A DNA stretch of 64,000 nucleotides, taken from Gammaproteobacteria bacterium (GTDB lineage: Bacteria; Pseudomonadota; Gammaproteobacteria; Steroidobacterales; GCA-2729495). Every line of letters begins with the position of its first letter. The first letter of the stretch is position 1. Of the stretch, positions 17,710 through 26,814 are shown in pieces. The notes beneath the pieces are model-generated. The model was given only the letters and a program-made list of their open reading frames with translations. It made no database searches and was not told the DNA's origin. The translations under genes and the position numbers were made by a program. The stretch spans positions 1-64,000 of the forward strand of contig JAUHYQ010000006.1 in NCBI GenBank assembly GCA_030426355.1. Direction: 5' to 3'.

Positions 17710-18717
17710 TTAACCCAGGGGAGGACGACGATCCAGTCCGGCGGCTTCCAGTAAAGCCGACATAGCACCCTGCAGTTTTTGCACCAGCCCTTCGTGCCCC
17801 TTATAACTGACCTCATAAAGGCCGGAATTCTCCGCAGCCTGCATTAAATAATCATCTGAACTGCCCAATTCATCAATCAGACCCAACTCCAATGCACGCG
17901 TGCCATACCAGTGCTCGCCGGTGGCCACTGTTTCCATATCCAGCTCGGGCCGATGGCTGCGCACCGCGGTCTTAAAGAGCTCGTGAACGTCCTCCAGCTC
18001 CTCGCGGGTTTTCTCCCGGTGCTCTTCCGTGTTCTTGCCGAACATGGTCAACGTGCGTTTGTATTTGCCGGCTGTAATCTGCTCAAAATCGATACCCCGG
18101 TTTTCCAGAAAGCGATAGAAATTCGGAATCTGCAGCAACACGCCGATTGACCCGATAATCGCAAACGGCGCCGCCACAAAACGATCAGCAATAGCCGCCA
18201 TCAGGTAACCGCCGCTGGCAGCCACCTTGTCGACGATCACCGTCAGTGGAATGCCATGATCTTTAATGCGCTGCAGCTGGGAGGCGGCCAGACCGTGATC
18301 CTGAACAGCGCCGCCGGCATTTTCCAGGCGCAGGACAACCTCGTCATCCGCGGTAGCCACTGCAACCACTGCACTGACTTCTTCACGCAGTGAGTCTACG
18401 CCCGTTGCGCGAATATCCCCCTTAAAGTTCAACACGAATACCCGCTTTCGGGGTTTATCGTCGTCGGACTTTGCCGCTTTTTTGGCCGCCTTCTTCTGCT
18501 GCTTTAGTTCGTCGCGCCACTCGCTTTTGGTCATTACAGTCTGACGCAACCTGTTGGCCCGTTCACGATACTTGTCGTTCAGTTTCTCGACCCGCAGCTG
18601 TCCGCCGCTGCGATCACCGCGGGACGCCGACGCAATAATGATGGCGATAGCCGCTATAGCAACGACCACTGTCACCGCTTTAGCCAGGAACAACCCGTAT
18701 TCAGATAAAAATTCCAT
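17710..18717 (-). CDS. sohB: Inner-membrane signal-peptide peptidase-like protease SohB
   Basis: A 335-residue S49 serine protease. An N-terminal membrane segment (about 8-28) is followed by a lysine-rich coiled region (KQQKKAAKKAAKSDDDKPRK) and the peptidase domain. The catalytic Ser is in VAASGGYLMAAIADR and the general-base Lys in GKYKRTLTMFGKN, as in SohB/SppA. ATG 18717 is preferred, with AAGGG seven bases upstream; two TTG codons precede it. It probably degrades periplasmic or membrane peptides. Confidence 0.93.
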   Translation of the reverse strand: MEFLSEYGLFLAKAVTVVVAIAAIAIIIASASRGDRSGGQLRVEKLNDKYRERANRLRQTVMTKSEWRDELKQQKKAAKKAAKSDDDKPRKRVFVLNFKGDIRATGVDSLREEVSAVVAVATADDEVVLRLENAGGAVQDHGLAASQLQRIKDHGIPLTVIVDKVAASGGYLMAAIADRFVAAPFAIIGSIGVLLQIPNFYRFLENRGIDFEQITAGKYKRTLTMFGKNTEEHREKTREELEDVHELFKTAVRSHRPELDMETVATGEHWYGTRALELGLIDELGSSDDYLMQAAENSGLYEVSYKGHEGLVQKLQGAMSALLEAAGLDRRPPLG

Positions 18718-18750
18718 CAACAACCCTTTCTTTACGTTATGCGTGCCGGA

Positions 18751-19755
18751 TCAGCTTCCAATGCCCGCGTTATTTTTATCCCACACTTTGTCGGCACGAT
18801 AACTTGAACGCACCAGCGGACCGGCCACGACTTCCATAAAGCCGCGTTGCAAGCCCTCTTCACGCAAGCGGAGAAACTCATCAGGCGCGACAAAGCGTGC
18901 TACCGGCAGATGGTTAGCGGTGGGCTGCAAATACTGGCCCAGCGTCAAGATATCCACGCCGCGCGCACGCAAGTTGTCCATCGTCGTCAATATTTCAGCG
19001 TCGCTTTCGCCCAGCCCGAGCATCAGACTGGTTTTGGTCAGCACATCGGGTGCCAGCCGTTTAGCCAGAGCCAACACCCCCAGGGTAGTGCCGTAACCGG
19101 CACGCGGGTCACGTACATAGCCGGTCAGACGCTCAACGGTCTCGACATTCTGAGCGAACACATCCAACCCTGCGGTGACCACGGTTTCAACTGCACTGGC
19201 CACACCGCGAAAATCGGGCGTCAAGGCTTCGACCCCCGTATCGGGATTGAGTTGTTTCACCGCTTTTATGCAAGCTGCGTAATGCGAGGCGCCGCCATCG
19301 GACAGATCATCGCGGTCTACCGACGTAAGCACCACGTAATGCAGATTCATCAACTTCACCGAGCGGGCTGTATTGGCCGGCTCTTCAGCATCCAGCCAAC
19401 CGCCGGGATTGCCGGTATCAACGGCACAAAACCGGCAAGCGCGCGTGCACACGTCGCCCATGAGCATAATGGTGGCCGTACCGTTGTTCCAGCACTCGCC
19501 AATATTCGGGCACTTCGACTCTTCGCACACAGTACTCAGGCGATGCTCACGAACATTGCGGCGCACTTCTGCGAAACCACGACCGGACGGGATGCTGGCC
19601 TTCAGCCAGCGGGGCTTGCCGGGTTGCGGCGGGTGCGAATGGGGCGATTTTTTTATCCCGTCTTTTATCGCCGTCACGCCAATCTTGTTCCGGTACTTGG
19701 TACCGGACTCTATCCGCTCAGCGGTGACGACGGGAATGCCTTTGATATCTGCCAT
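18751..19755 (-). CDS. lipA: Lipoyl synthase
   Basis: A 334-residue radical-SAM enzyme inserting two sulfurs into octanoyl groups on 2-oxoacid dehydrogenases and GcvH. The radical-SAM triad is Cys103, Cys107 and Cys110 (CTRACRFC). The sacrificial auxiliary cluster is Cys77, Cys82 and Cys88 ([12 protein letters not shown]). The C-terminal RSSYRADK supplies the conserved serine. Start ATG 19755 matches the usual N-terminus; the frame extends 30 codons further upstream, but those look like leader. No lipB is nearby. Confidence 0.97.
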   Translation of the reverse strand: MADIKGIPVVTAERIESGTKYRNKIGVTAIKDGIKKSPHSHPPQPGKPRWLKASIPSGRGFAEVRRNVREHRLSTVCEESKCPNIGECWNNGTATIMLMGDVCTRACRFCAVDTGNPGGWLDAEEPANTARSVKLMNLHYVVLTSVDRDDLSDGGASHYAACIKAVKQLNPDTGVEALTPDFRGVASAVETVVTAGLDVFAQNVETVERLTGYVRDPRAGYGTTLGVLALAKRLAPDVLTKTSLMLGLGESDAEILTTMDNLRARGVDILTLGQYLQPTANHLPVARFVAPDEFLRLREEGLQRGFMEVVAGPLVRSSYRADKVWDKNNAGIGS

Positions 19756-20009
19756 TATTATTCTGAACCGGCCTGAAATTGAGCCTTGCCGGCGATTTTC
19801 GCACGAAACCGGGACGGCTGCAGTCTCGGCGACACTCACCTTCACCCCGCGTCAGGTGGGGGGGGTGGAAGGCAAAGTCGCGCGAACGGGTGTCTGAGAC
19901 GAGCGCAGCAGGGACAGCGAGAGCGAGTCGAAGCCACAGTGAGCGGAAGGCAAGGATGCCGACGCGAGCGTCCGGAGTGCGATATTGTCCGCCACCCCGT
20001 AATTGAGAC
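19756..20009. other. Non-coding stretch upstream of lipA
   Basis: About 250 bases with no convincing gene. It includes a hairpin-prone segment on the lipA leader side: CCTTCACCCC at 19839-19848 can pair with GGGGTGGAAGG at 19862-19872 (one bulge). A purine-rich stretch follows. Open frames here are short and unlike coding sequence. The lipA promoter should lie here, but I see no strong one. Confidence 0.5.
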
Positions 20010-20036
20010 AAAAAAAAGCCCGGTCAGAGACCGGGC
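20010..20036 (-). terminator. Rho-independent terminator after the 65-residue ORF
   Basis: A perfect 8-bp stem, GCCCGGTC at 20018-20025 with GACCGGGC at 20029-20036, and a 3-base loop. On the minus strand it is followed by a run of eight T (20017-20010). It lies about 70 bases beyond the stop of the small minus-strand gene and supports that gene being transcribed. Confidence 0.9.
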
Positions 20037-20088
20037 AAGTACAGGGGGAAGACTAAAATTCGGTAGGCCTGATAAAGCGCCTCTTAGT

Positions 20089-20112
20089 GCACCTAGTGGA
20101 GCACCTAGTGAA
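20089..20112. repeat. 12-bp tandem duplication over a stop codon
   Basis: GCACCTAGTGGA at 20089-20100 and GCACCTAGTGAA at 20101-20112, one mismatch. The second copy contains the stop codon of the 65-residue minus-strand gene; the first lies just downstream of it. It looks like a recent local duplication. Confidence 0.6.
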
Positions 20113-20302
20113 GCGGCGACCAGTTCAACAGCTGAATCTGATCGGACTCCAGATCAAAACTGCTGGCCAGCAGCGCTTCGATCTGTTTCGCTTCAAGCAC
20201 CGCATCCGGTGCGCTTTTGACTTCCACTACACCGCTGTATTCGTCGACCTCGGCGTGATCGACGGTTTGCAGCAAAAAGCGCGTGTAGTACTTGGTAGCC
20301 AT
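20105..20302 (-). CDS. 65-residue conserved-looking hypothetical protein
   Basis: A small acidic soluble protein (MATKYYTRFLLQTVDHAEVD ... QLLNWSPLH) of mixed beta/alpha character, with no signal peptide or membrane segment. It has its own strong terminator downstream and normal codon use, so I take it as real. I do not recognise a family; the fold and length would suit a small regulatory or dimerisation domain, but that is a guess. Confidence 0.65.
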   Translation of the reverse strand: MATKYYTRFLLQTVDHAEVDEYSGVVEVKSAPDAVLEAKQIEALLASSFDLESDQIQLLNWSPLH

Positions 20303-20524
20303 GGGTAAAGACTATGGATAGCGCCCGTTGATTACTGTGCGCGAGCGCACATTTTTGGCCGCGGCACGAAGAACTTATGGCAAAAAGTCTGGGCACCACG
20401 GATGCGGGCCGACCGCGCTGGAAATCGACGCCGGAACAGGATAAAAGTGATGCACGACAATACCTTCTAAGGCCTGCGGTAACCTTTGCCGCAGCCAAAA
20501 CCACCCAATCCGGGACCCGATCCG

Positions 20525-21760
20525 ATGCGAACACGGTTAAACCTAATCTTCCTTATGACAGCCCTGCTGTGGGCTGCAGGCACCGGCGCGCAGGAACCCA
20601 CAGCCACTCTGGAAATGCCCGGAGCAGCGGAAACGGCACGCCAGGCGGCACTGGATGCAAATGCACCCAGCCTCGCCGAGGAGTCGTTCGCGGACGGTGA
20701 AGCGGCGCTTAGCCGAGCAATGCGTTTCCGCGAAAAGGGCGGCCCCGAAAAAGCAGACGCTGCGTTTCAGGAAGCCAGGCGACTGTTTCTGGATGCTGAA
20801 CTCAAGGCTATTCAGAATATTGTGCTGGAGGAGGCACGCGCGGAGCTTACGGCCGCGCGCAAAGTCCGCGCAAAAAAATACGCCCCGCAAACGCTGGCGC
20901 GAGCCGAGCAACTTACCGCGGAAGCGCTGGCAGTGCTAAGCGATGATCGCGGTGCCATCGATCACGCAACTGCGCTGGCGGACAACGCAGCAGCGACAGC
21001 CCGGCTGGCCCAACGCATCGTCAGCACCGCGCGTGACAAACCGGCTGTTGAGGAGTTGCTGCTGAATCAGGCAGGCGGAATCTGGCAACTGCAAACCGCT
21101 GCGGACCTGCCCCAGACAGCTGATCAGAACATGGCCGCCGCCACAGATGAACTGGCGGCCGAAATTGCCCGCTTGCGCGCCAGCGAACAGCAGCTGGATC
21201 GCGATCTCACCGATGCGCGCGCTTACTCCGCCGCGCTTGAAGAAGAAATCCGCATTCTTGACCAACGCCTCGGCGGTGCCACAGCCGAGCGACGTGAGTT
21301 AGTCATGCGGCTGGAGGCGCAAGCCAGAGCCGCAGAACAGCTGGAACAGGCGAAAAGCCTGTTCACTGCGCAGGAAGGTGACGTGTTCGAGCAGTCCGGG
21401 ATCATCATTGCGCGCCTGACCGGCCTGAACTTCGCCAGCGGGTCGGCAGAATTAAATGCCTCCGCCGATGGCATGTTTGCCAAGCTGCGCCAGCTACTGA
21501 ATATCTATCCGGGGGCAACGGTCAATATTGAAGGTCATACCGATTCCAAAGGCAGCGACCGTTTGAATCAGCGCCTGTCACAGAATCGCGCCCAGGCCGT
21601 GATGAACAGGATTATTGAGGAGGCCGCCTTTCCCCCCAATCGTATTTTTGCTGCTGGCTTTGGTGAAACACGACCGGTGGCAAACAATGAAACCGAAGCG
21701 GGCCGGGCCCAAAATCGACGCATCGATGTACTGATTACGCCTGCGCCGCAAAGTCCCTGA
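20525..21760 (+). CDS. OmpA-family protein with long periplasmic coiled coil
   Basis: A 411-residue exported protein. A signal peptide ends near AAGTGAQ. About 250 residues of Ala/Glu/Arg-rich helix follow, with coiled-coil character around 220-290 (AEIARLRASEQQLDRDL). The C-terminal OmpA domain binds peptidoglycan: the FASGSAEL strand, then VNIEGHTDSKG and NRRIDVLITP with the conserved NxxLSxxRA-like helix (NQRLSQNRAQAV). It probably anchors or spaces the envelope. ATG 20525 is preferred over an upstream in-frame ATG because it gives the signal peptide. Its end overlaps the convergent hydrolase gene by 26 bases. Confidence 0.85.
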   Translation: MRTRLNLIFLMTALLWAAGTGAQEPTATLEMPGAAETARQAALDANAPSLAEESFADGEAALSRAMRFREKGGPEKADAAFQEARRLFLDAELKAIQNIVLEEARAELTAARKVRAKKYAPQTLARAEQLTAEALAVLSDDRGAIDHATALADNAAATARLAQRIVSTARDKPAVEELLLNQAGGIWQLQTAADLPQTADQNMAAATDELAAEIARLRASEQQLDRDLTDARAYSAALEEEIRILDQRLGGATAERRELVMRLEAQARAAEQLEQAKSLFTAQEGDVFEQSGIIIARLTGLNFASGSAELNASADGMFAKLRQLLNIYPGATVNIEGHTDSKGSDRLNQRLSQNRAQAVMNRIIEEAAFPPNRIFAAGFGETRPVANNETEAGRAQNRRIDVLITPAPQSP

Positions 21761-22637
21761 CAACGGCCGCCACGGCAGGACTTGCCAGATAGCCGTAGCA
21801 TTTGTGGACGTTCAAGCCGTCCGGCCCCCGAAAACGGTTCACGACTTCAAGATTGTCATCAATGCTTTGCACCAAATTCAAATCACGCATGGTTCGAAAG
21901 CAGTGTGACATGCGGCGGTCCAATGCCGTGACCTCGCCCACGGCAGCAAGATTCAACCAACGGTCAATATTGGCCGGATAACGCAAACGCCCCTGTTGTC
22001 CGGCGCCTTTCAGGCGGCGGCGCACGTAACGCATGGTGAGCGGACTGCCCATACTGACAAAAAGATCCACCCTTCCGCGTTGCCCGCCTGCTTCGCTATG
22101 GCTCAGCTCCCACAGAGCATCGTAAGCAATAACCGAACCGAAGCTGTGCCCCATGAGCAAGACATGCCGATTCTGCTGCCATGCCTGCTGCAAGGCTCGC
22201 TTTACGAAGTCGCGTGCTTGCATACCTTCGCCGTTGCGGTTATCGAAATAGCGATTAATTTCCTGCAGCCGCGCTTCCATCCGGCTGGTGGCAAATAAAC
22301 TGCTCAATAACGGGAATTGGTCACCAATGGCATACATTGCCGCCGTCAGACGCCGCTTCACGCTGCGCGCGTCGGCGATATCAGTTTCCGGGTCACCGGC
22401 ACCGGCCAGCAATGCCTCGATGCCCGGAAGATCGGGTGATATATCAGCATTTACGCCGTAGAACGAGTAGGACCAGCCTACAACTTCAAGCTGCTCGGCC
22501 AGTTTTTCGGCATCAGCAACGCCCAGCTCACCAAGACTGTAGTTCAAACAACGACGCAACTGCGCCTGCTGTTCAATCGCCTGTGGCTTGGCCCGTATGC
22601 CAGGCACGAAAATAATCGCGGGATAATTGGTGGTCAT
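21735..22637 (-). CDS. Alpha/beta-hydrolase-like protein, probable lipase or esterase fold
   Basis: A 300-residue cytoplasmic protein. The first strand has IIFVPGI, and the nucleophile elbow GHSFGSVIAYDAL near residue 166 fits Gx-S-x-G of serine hydrolases. A large insert (residues about 60-150) carries helices before the elbow. No signal peptide is seen. The substrate is unknown. The gene overlaps the upstream HAD gene by four bases (ATGA), so the two are co-translated, and its 3' end overlaps the convergent ompA-like gene. Confidence 0.75.
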   Translation of the reverse strand: MTTNYPAIIFVPGIRAKPQAIEQQAQLRRCLNYSLGELGVADAEKLAEQLEVVGWSYSFYGVNADISPDLPGIEALLAGAGDPETDIADARSVKRRLTAAMYAIGDQFPLLSSLFATSRMEARLQEINRYFDNRNGEGMQARDFVKRALQQAWQQNRHVLLMGHSFGSVIAYDALWELSHSEAGGQRGRVDLFVSMGSPLTMRYVRRRLKGAGQQGRLRYPANIDRWLNLAAVGEVTALDRRMSHCFRTMRDLNLVQSIDDNLEVVNRFRGPDGLNVHKCYGYLASPAVAAVVRDFAAQA

Positions 22638-23320
22638 GACTGCAGCATAGCCGCTAACGGTGCGAGGTTTGATAACTCATGATCGGGTGCGCAGTCCGGT
22701 AACGGCCAGACGGCGCTCTTACGATTCAGCCATAACGTTTCAATACTGGCTCTGCCGGCCGCCTGTATATCGTTCTCCGGATGATCCCCCACATGCAATA
22801 CCTGCGTTGCGGTGAGCCCGGTGAACTTGAGCGCTCGTTCAAAAAACTTTGGATCCGGCTTGGCAACGCCCAGTTCGCGAGCCGTTACACACGCTTCAAA
22901 CAACTCCGATATACCGATAGCTTGCAGCGATGCATTGCCGTTGGTGAGGGCAAACAAACGATGCGTCTTCGCAAGGCGCTGCAGCGCCGGCACGGCATCA
23001 TCGTATAACCGAACTCGATTGCGGGCAGCCTGAAAAACTTCGAACGCTTGTGCAGCCGGAGCTTCGTCATAACCTGCCCGAACCAACATTTCCCTCAGCA
23101 TTTTCATGCGCAGGGTACTGAGATCATGGCACAACTCCGGATGCCTCAGGCCAATGCGGTGTCGCAACCGATGCAATTGCTCTGGAGCATAAAGGTCAGT
23201 AACACGCGGATAATGCTCAGCAAACCACGCATAAAGATGTTGTTCAGCCCGCGGAATAACAAATTGCATATCCCAAAGGGTATCGTCCAGATCAAAATAT
23301 ATCGCTGTAATATGCTGCAT
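22634..23320 (-). CDS. HAD-superfamily hydrolase, YjjG/nucleotidase-like
   Basis: A 228-residue HAD subfamily IA phosphatase. Motif I is FDLDDTLWD (residues 9-17), motif II ALTNGNA, motif III VAKPDPKFFERAL and motif IV HVGDHPENDIQAA. A helical cap lies between motifs I and II. Close relatives dephosphorylate noncanonical nucleotides or sugar phosphates; the substrate is not resolvable here. The first gene of a two-gene operon with the alpha/beta hydrolase. Confidence 0.88.
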   Translation of the reverse strand: MQHITAIYFDLDDTLWDMQFVIPRAEQHLYAWFAEHYPRVTDLYAPEQLHRLRHRIGLRHPELCHDLSTLRMKMLREMLVRAGYDEAPAAQAFEVFQAARNRVRLYDDAVPALQRLAKTHRLFALTNGNASLQAIGISELFEACVTARELGVAKPDPKFFERALKFTGLTATQVLHVGDHPENDIQAAGRASIETLWLNRKSAVWPLPDCAPDHELSNLAPLAAMLQS

Positions 23321-23422
23321 GTTGGTGTCGAGTTTAAGCGACCGGCTCCGGCATTTCGTCTGGACTCGGCAATCTTAGTCGCTAACAATAGTCACAGAAA
23401 GTCACGTCGGGAAAAATTGCAT

Positions 23423-23842
23423 ATGAAATATCTGCACACCATGGTCCGCATCTCGAATGTTGAAGAGTCACTGGATTTTTACTGCAATAAACTGGGGCTG
23501 CGCGAGCTGCGGCGTTATGAGAGCGAGGCCGGAAGGTTTACGCTGATTTTTCTGTCTGCACCGGGCGATGAATCGGCCATGGTTGAACTTACCTATAACT
23601 GGGATCCGGAGGAATACGACGAAGGCCGCAACTTCGGTCATCTTGCGTATGAGGTTAAGGACATCTACGCAACGTGCCGGAAACTCATGGATGCCGGCGT
23701 GGTGATCAACCGGCCACCGCGAGACGGCCACATGGCTTTTGTGCGATCGCCGGATAACATATCTATAGAGTTGTTGCAGGCCGGAGGGCCTCTTAAACCG
23801 GAAGAGCCATGGCAATCCATGCCCAATACGGGCCACTGGTAA
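23423..23842 (+). CDS. gloA: Lactoylglutathione lyase (glyoxalase I)
   Basis: A 139-residue VOC-fold enzyme that isomerises the methylglyoxal-glutathione hemithioacetal. Metal ligands align with the E. coli enzyme: His5 (KYLHTMVRI), Glu55 (MVELTYNW), His73 (FGHLAYEV) and Glu116 (ISIELLQ). The length fits the short Ni/Co-type bacterial form. The open frame reaches far upstream but the family start is at ATG 23423, with GGGAAAAA preceding. It stands alone between convergent or divergent genes. Confidence 0.95.
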   Translation: MKYLHTMVRISNVEESLDFYCNKLGLRELRRYESEAGRFTLIFLSAPGDESAMVELTYNWDPEEYDEGRNFGHLAYEVKDIYATCRKLMDAGVVINRPPRDGHMAFVRSPDNISIELLQAGGPLKPEEPWQSMPNTGHW

Positions 23843-23866
23843 CAGTAAGAATTTGTCGGCCCTGTG

Positions 23867-25075
23867 CTAGACGGCGCGGGCGCGAAAACGACCCGTTTCA
23901 ATAAGCGTGGTACCTGACATTTTTATCACCACCTTGTTGCGCCCCTCTTCCTTGGCCTGATAAAGCGCCTCGTCGGCCATCTGTATAGCACCGGCCTGAC
24001 TGCGGCCGGCATCGGGGGAGACCACTGCAACGCCTATGCTTACGGTCAGACACTTAGCCTCCGTGCCGCCGGCATGCTCAGTACCCAGATGCATGACGTC
24101 TTCTCGCAGCATTTCGGGAAGGCTGGTTACGTACTCGGTCGCAGGCCCGTAAAGCACCAGAACAAATTCTTCGCCCCCGTAGCGGGCGGCGATATCCAGC
24201 GGTCGCTGCACACCCGATGCAATGACGCTGGCCACTTGTTTTAACGCATCATCGCCGGCCTGATGGCCGTACATATCGTTGTAGGCCTTGAAATGATCGA
24301 TATCGATCAGCATGACCGTGAGCGGCGTATTCTCGCGCCGCGATTGCCGCCAGATTCGCTCCATGTACTCATCGAAGGCGCGACGGTTGTGCAAGCCGGT
24401 TAAACCGTCACGTTCAGCGAGTTTATTGAGAATTCGCGATTCCAGAAAAGTTCGGCGGGAGAAGTGCTCGATCTTGTAGCAGCTGTAGCCACCTAACAGA
24501 TTGACGTTCAACAGCATGAAACCTTCAAAAAACACCTGTTCGGGTGGCAATGCCACATACACAGCACAGCCGATGTATATAAGCGACACACCGAGGCATA
24601 AGGCGGCTGCAGGCGCGAACAACAGCCCGAGCATGGACCACAGGATAAATACCCAGCCCACCTGTCCGGCAAAGTAATAACCCTGACCTTCGAGGCTGGC
24701 CTGCACATCGACGATTGCTCCGGCGATACCCACCAGCAGGCCGCTCAAAATCAGCAACGCCTGATACAGCAAACGATTGTCGAGATATGAAACCAGTAAC
24801 GCCGACAGCATGACGGGCGCCATGACCGCGAGTCCAAGATGCCCGCTCGGCACCGCAGTCCCAGTATAGGCAGTCATCTGCACGAGTGTTACGACTATAA
24901 CGACAATGGTGCACAGACCAAGTACTAACCGTGATTTCTGATAATTATCACGCGCGTAGACTTCGCGAAATTCGTCTTCCAGAAAATCGGAAAACCGCAA
25001 GGAACTAAAGCCCATATGAAGCTGATCTTCATACAGGGAGCCGGTGGCTCGATGGCGTGCCAGAGTGCTGTCCAT
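23867..25075 (-). CDS. Membrane-bound diguanylate cyclase
   Basis: A 402-residue protein making cyclic di-GMP. About 45 N-terminal cytoplasmic residues are followed by roughly five to six membrane segments (residues about 48-205) and a C-terminal GGDEF domain. The active-site loop is GGEEF at 300-304, with DIDHFKAYND upstream for Mg-GTP binding. RPLD at 291-294, five residues before, is an intact inhibitory I-site. The membrane part resembles MASE-type sensors but I cannot name its ligand. No phosphodiesterase is adjacent. Confidence 0.93.
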   Translation of the reverse strand: MDSTLARHRATGSLYEDQLHMGFSSLRFSDFLEDEFREVYARDNYQKSRLVLGLCTIVVIVVTLVQMTAYTGTAVPSGHLGLAVMAPVMLSALLVSYLDNRLLYQALLILSGLLVGIAGAIVDVQASLEGQGYYFAGQVGWVFILWSMLGLLFAPAAALCLGVSLIYIGCAVYVALPPEQVFFEGFMLLNVNLLGGYSCYKIEHFSRRTFLESRILNKLAERDGLTGLHNRRAFDEYMERIWRQSRRENTPLTVMLIDIDHFKAYNDMYGHQAGDDALKQVASVIASGVQRPLDIAARYGGEEFVLVLYGPATEYVTSLPEMLREDVMHLGTEHAGGTEAKCLTVSIGVAVVSPDAGRSQAGAIQMADEALYQAKEEGRNKVVIKMSGTTLIETGRFRARAV

Positions 25076-25183
25076 TCCGGCAAACTACGCAAGGCCCGCG
25101 CAACGCTATACCAAGCGCTTCACATTTTACGAAAGCCGGGTTAGGGTCGACGCATATGTTCTATTGCGACCATATATGGATTT

Positions 25184-25750
25184 CTATGCAGCGATGCGCT
25201 CAGCCTCCAGCAGCTGATGCTTCAATGCAGCACCCCACCGATAGGCACCACCCCCGCCGTGCGCGGGCACCAGCCGATGGCAGGGTATCAACAAAGCGAT
25301 GGTATTTGCGGCGGCGGCAGACCCGACCGCGCGAGCTGCTCCTGGCCTGCCAATGCGTTTGGCCAGTGCACCGTAAGTCTCACAGGCCCCCATTCCGATT
25401 TCTGTCAGGGCACGCCATACCTGCATCTGAAACGGCGTGCCACTTACGCAGACCTGCAGGGTGCCGTTCGCGGCCATCACATCGAGGGCAGTATGCAATA
25501 ACGTCTGCACACGTTGATCGTTATGCTGAAAGTCCACGCCGGTGAAATGACCGAATAATTGTTCGTGTGCATGTTCATCCGGTGCAATATCCAACCAGCA
25601 CAGCGCACCTTCATACTCCGCGACCATGCAAGTTGCTGATATGCCGTACCCGGACGCCGACCCCGAAATCATCGCCCGACCCCACACGATAGTGGCACTG
25701 CGATCAGCCGGAATCGGGTTTATGCTTAGCGGCATGATATTCACCTTCAT
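25184..25750 (-). CDS. ogt: Methylated-DNA-[protein]-cysteine S-methyltransferase
   Basis: A 188-residue DNA repair protein that removes O6-alkyl groups from guanine by suicide transfer. The active site is IPCHRLVPAHG with Cys157. The helix-turn-helix arginine finger lies in GRPGAARAVGSAAAAN. The N-terminal domain is short, as in Ogt/AdaB-type proteins. The start could be ATG 25750 or 25735. The former leaves only four bases to the divergent gene, so the shorter start is quite possible. Confidence 0.93.
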   Translation of the reverse strand: MKVNIMPLSINPIPADRSATIVWGRAMISGSASGYGISATCMVAEYEGALCWLDIAPDEHAHEQLFGHFTGVDFQHNDQRVQTLLHTALDVMAANGTLQVCVSGTPFQMQVWRALTEIGMGACETYGALAKRIGRPGAARAVGSAAAANTIALLIPCHRLVPAHGGGGAYRWGAALKHQLLEAERIAA

Positions 25751-25754
25751 AGAA

Positions 25755-26330
25755 ATGCAGCGGAAAAAACACCCCGCCGCGCGTTTGCCTGTGGTTCAGC
25801 TTAAGGCCCCTCGGGCCCATGCCGCAAGGCGGCGCCAAGACCGTTGCTCAGGGCGGTCTGCTGCGCACATAGCTATTATTTTGCTGGCGCTGATAAGTGA
25901 GGTGAGCACCGTTTTCGCCCTGGAACCTGCAGAGCTCGTGCGTGGATTCCAACGCGCGCCACTGATTCTGTCCACAGCAGCGAGCGGCTGTATCCTGATC
26001 GACGCTTACGTTGCCCAGAGCCGACAACAACGGGCGCAGGGCCTGATGTACGTGACAGCAATGGATTCGCACGAAGGCATGCTGTTCCTGTATCCCACCG
26101 CCCAGGTCATCTCCATGTGGATGAAAAACACAATCATTCCGCTTGACATGGTATTCGCAGATGCGCGAGGAACCGTGGTACACCTGCATGCGGGTGCGGT
26201 TCCTCATGACACGACCATTATCAGTTCTGTGGAAGCATCGGCGCTGGTACTGGAACTCAATGCCGGAAGCATTGATGCTTTCGGCATTGAAACAGGCGAC
26301 CAACTTAGCCTGCTGGACAGCCCGAATTAG
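25755..26330 (+). CDS. DUF192 exported protein
   Basis: A 191-residue protein. A long basic N-terminal region precedes one hydrophobic segment (AHIAIILLALISEVSTVFA, about 38-56) that acts as a signal or anchor. The rest is a DUF192 domain, with RAQGLMYVTAMDSHEGMLFLY, MWMKNTIIPLDMVFAD and ALVLELNAGSIDAFGI. DUF192 proteins are small periplasmic or extracytoplasmic domains of unknown biochemical activity. ATG 25755 is the only ATG before the hydrophobic part. Its stop overlaps the stop of the next convergent gene. Confidence 0.8.
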   Translation: MQRKKHPAARLPVVQLKAPRAHAARRRQDRCSGRSAAHIAIILLALISEVSTVFALEPAELVRGFQRAPLILSTAASGCILIDAYVAQSRQQRAQGLMYVTAMDSHEGMLFLYPTAQVISMWMKNTIIPLDMVFADARGTVVHLHAGAVPHDTTIISSVEASALVLELNAGSIDAFGIETGDQLSLLDSPN

Positions 26331-26686
26331 TCGCTATCGACAGGCGCAACCCGGCAACGCACCTTGTAGCGAACGTCCATTTGTGCCGGATTGTGTTCGA
26401 GAAACTCGAACGGTCGTCGCTCCTCAATTTCGTACCCTGATGGGCAAAGGTTGCGTTGCGCAAGCCATGCCTGCAGCCAGACCATACGCTGTCGCTCTGC
26501 CTGATCATTATCCAGCGGCAGCGCGGGAGTGAGCTTTACGTCGTACCAGATAAAGTCGCCTCCAGCCAGCGGAGTACTGATACGGCTGTTGGCATGACGC
26601 TCGTAATCGGTACTGTCATGCATTTGTGCGCAACCGCCGAGCACCAACGCTAACGCGAATATCATCGTGCATCGACTGTTGATCAT
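26327..26686 (-). CDS. Small lipoprotein of unknown function
   Basis: From ATG 26686 the 119-residue product has a lipoprotein signal (MIFALALVLGGC, lipidated Cys near residue 20). A 90-residue domain follows, rich in aromatic and charged residues (GGDFIWYDVKLTPALPLDN, RRPFEFLEHNPAQMDVRYKV). Two further cysteines (NLCPSG and VRCRV) might form a disulfide. I do not recognise the family. The frame is open to 26770, but an earlier start would bury the signal peptide. Confidence 0.65.
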   Translation of the reverse strand: MINSRCTMIFALALVLGGCAQMHDSTDYERHANSRISTPLAGGDFIWYDVKLTPALPLDNDQAERQRMVWLQAWLAQRNLCPSGYEIEERRPFEFLEHNPAQMDVRYKVRCRVAPVDSD

Positions 26687-26814
26687 CAGTGATATCACTG
26701 CGGTTCTCCCTGACCCTGAGCGGTCTGCGACTTTACTTGATTGCGTAAAACAGGAATCATAACAAGCCATCCATCACACGTGTGTTGATTCAACACCGTT
26801 CAGGAACCCATTAA

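Noticed and set aside
26701-26814. Promoter TTGATT ... CATAAC upstream of nhaA
   Set aside because: The spacer is only 15 bases and the hexamers are poor; not enough to call.
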